This document shows positions 5,304-5,396 of a DNA stretch of 5,396 nt, one piece after another. A program made the position numbers and the translations under genes. The notes below the pieces were generated by a model that saw only the letters and a program-made list of their open reading frames with translations, was not told the DNA's origin and searched no databases. Every line of letters begins with the position of its first letter. Within the stretch, counting starts at the first letter, position 1. The stretch comes from an uncultured Bacilli bacterium (GTDB lineage Bacteria; Bacillota_I; Bacilli_A; RF39; UBA660): contig CALVJF010000057.1 in assembly GCA_944331885.1 (NCBI GenBank), positions 1-5,396 on the forward strand, in the 5' to 3' direction.

Positions 5304-5312
5304 TGTTATAAT
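5304..5312 (+). promoter_or_regulatory. Perfect TG-extended -10 promoter of the gene at the right edge
   Basis: TGtTATAAT (5304-5312) is a perfect extended -10. The -35 position at 17-base spacing (5284-5289, TATTTT) matches consensus poorly. The start would be near 5319. The GGTGA ribosome binding site (5321-5325) follows almost at once, 4 bases before the ATG at 5330. Confidence 0.55.
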
Positions 5313-5329
5313 TGAATTATGGTGATAAT

Positions 5330-5396
5330 ATGTTGGTGACAGGTAAAAAGAAGATGCAGGTCTTATTAAAAGACGAAAAGACAATTAATCAAAAAA
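5330..5396 (+). CDS. 5' end of an unrecognised gene, cut by the window edge
   Basis: Only the first 22 codons are present and the frame is open to the window edge. The visible N-terminus begins MLVTGKKKMQVLLKDEKTIN. It is basic and shows no signal peptide in this part. The start is supported by GGTGA (5321-5325), 4 bases upstream, and the perfect extended -10 at 5304-5312. An upstream ATG at 5319 stops after six codons and is not the start. The opening MLV-T vaguely resembles some class II aldolases but does not continue like them, so I assign no function. It is divergent from the ucpA-like gene. Confidence 0.55.
   Translation, partial: MLVTGKKKMQVLLKDEKTINQK

Noticed and set aside
1..5396. 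CRISPR array, transposon ends, tRNA/rRNA genes, riboswitch or toxin-antitoxin/defence cassette
   Set aside because: No regularly spaced direct repeats, transposase motifs, tRNA-like cloverleaf or known defence domains were seen; intergenic gaps are all about 110 bases or shorter and hold promoters or terminators.

Overview
This window comes from a very AT-rich bacterial chromosome. GC is roughly 30 % by eye. Strong GGAGG-type ribosome binding sites, TG-extended -10 promoters, short intrinsic terminators and lipobox-type lipoprotein processing all point to a low-GC Gram-positive lineage (Bacillota/Bacilli, possibly an uncultured gut Erysipelotrichia, RF39 or Acholeplasma-like group). All tryptophans in the recognised proteins are TGG and none of these frames reads through TGA, so the standard bacterial code (table 11) fits and a Mycoplasma code does not. 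The exact taxon cannot be fixed from this sequence.

Layout. (1) 1-422: a family-2 glycosyltransferase remnant that keeps only the N-terminal nucleotide-sugar-binding half. It lacks a canonical start at its ribosome binding site, and its last codons lie inside the terminator of the next gene. (2) 427-817, minus: a self-contained unit of consensus promoter, small PH/GRAM-like protein and intrinsic terminator. (3) 841-2064, plus: a MazG-like nucleotide pyrophosphohydrolase starting at TTG, then an HD-domain 5'-deoxynucleotidase-like (YfbR-type) protein with its own promoter and a terminator. (4) 2084-3162, plus: a zinc-dependent medium-chain polyol/alcohol dehydrogenase. (5) 3194-4450, plus: an LppM-like lipoprotein with a transmembrane helix and a long low-complexity cytoplasmic tail. 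(6) 4449-5274, minus: a UcpA-family short-chain dehydrogenase that converges on the lipoprotein gene across a bidirectional terminator. (7) 5304-5396, plus: a divergent promoter and the first 22 codons of a gene cut by the window edge.

How the genes relate. Most appear to be single-gene units with their own promoters, so this looks like ordinary chromosome rather than one operon. The clearest functional pairing is the two nucleotide-handling enzymes at 876-2021. One would convert (d)NTPs to (d)NMPs and the other would dephosphorylate dNMPs, so together they suggest nucleotide-pool cleaning. The two dehydrogenases suggest polyol/alcohol redox metabolism, but their substrates cannot be read from sequence. 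I see no CRISPR array, mobile element, tRNA/rRNA gene, riboswitch or recognisable defence system. No stretch longer than about 110 bases is free of genes. The most notable points are the glycosyltransferase/terminator junction, the lipoprotein's unusual architecture, and the repeated TG-extended -10 promoter pattern.
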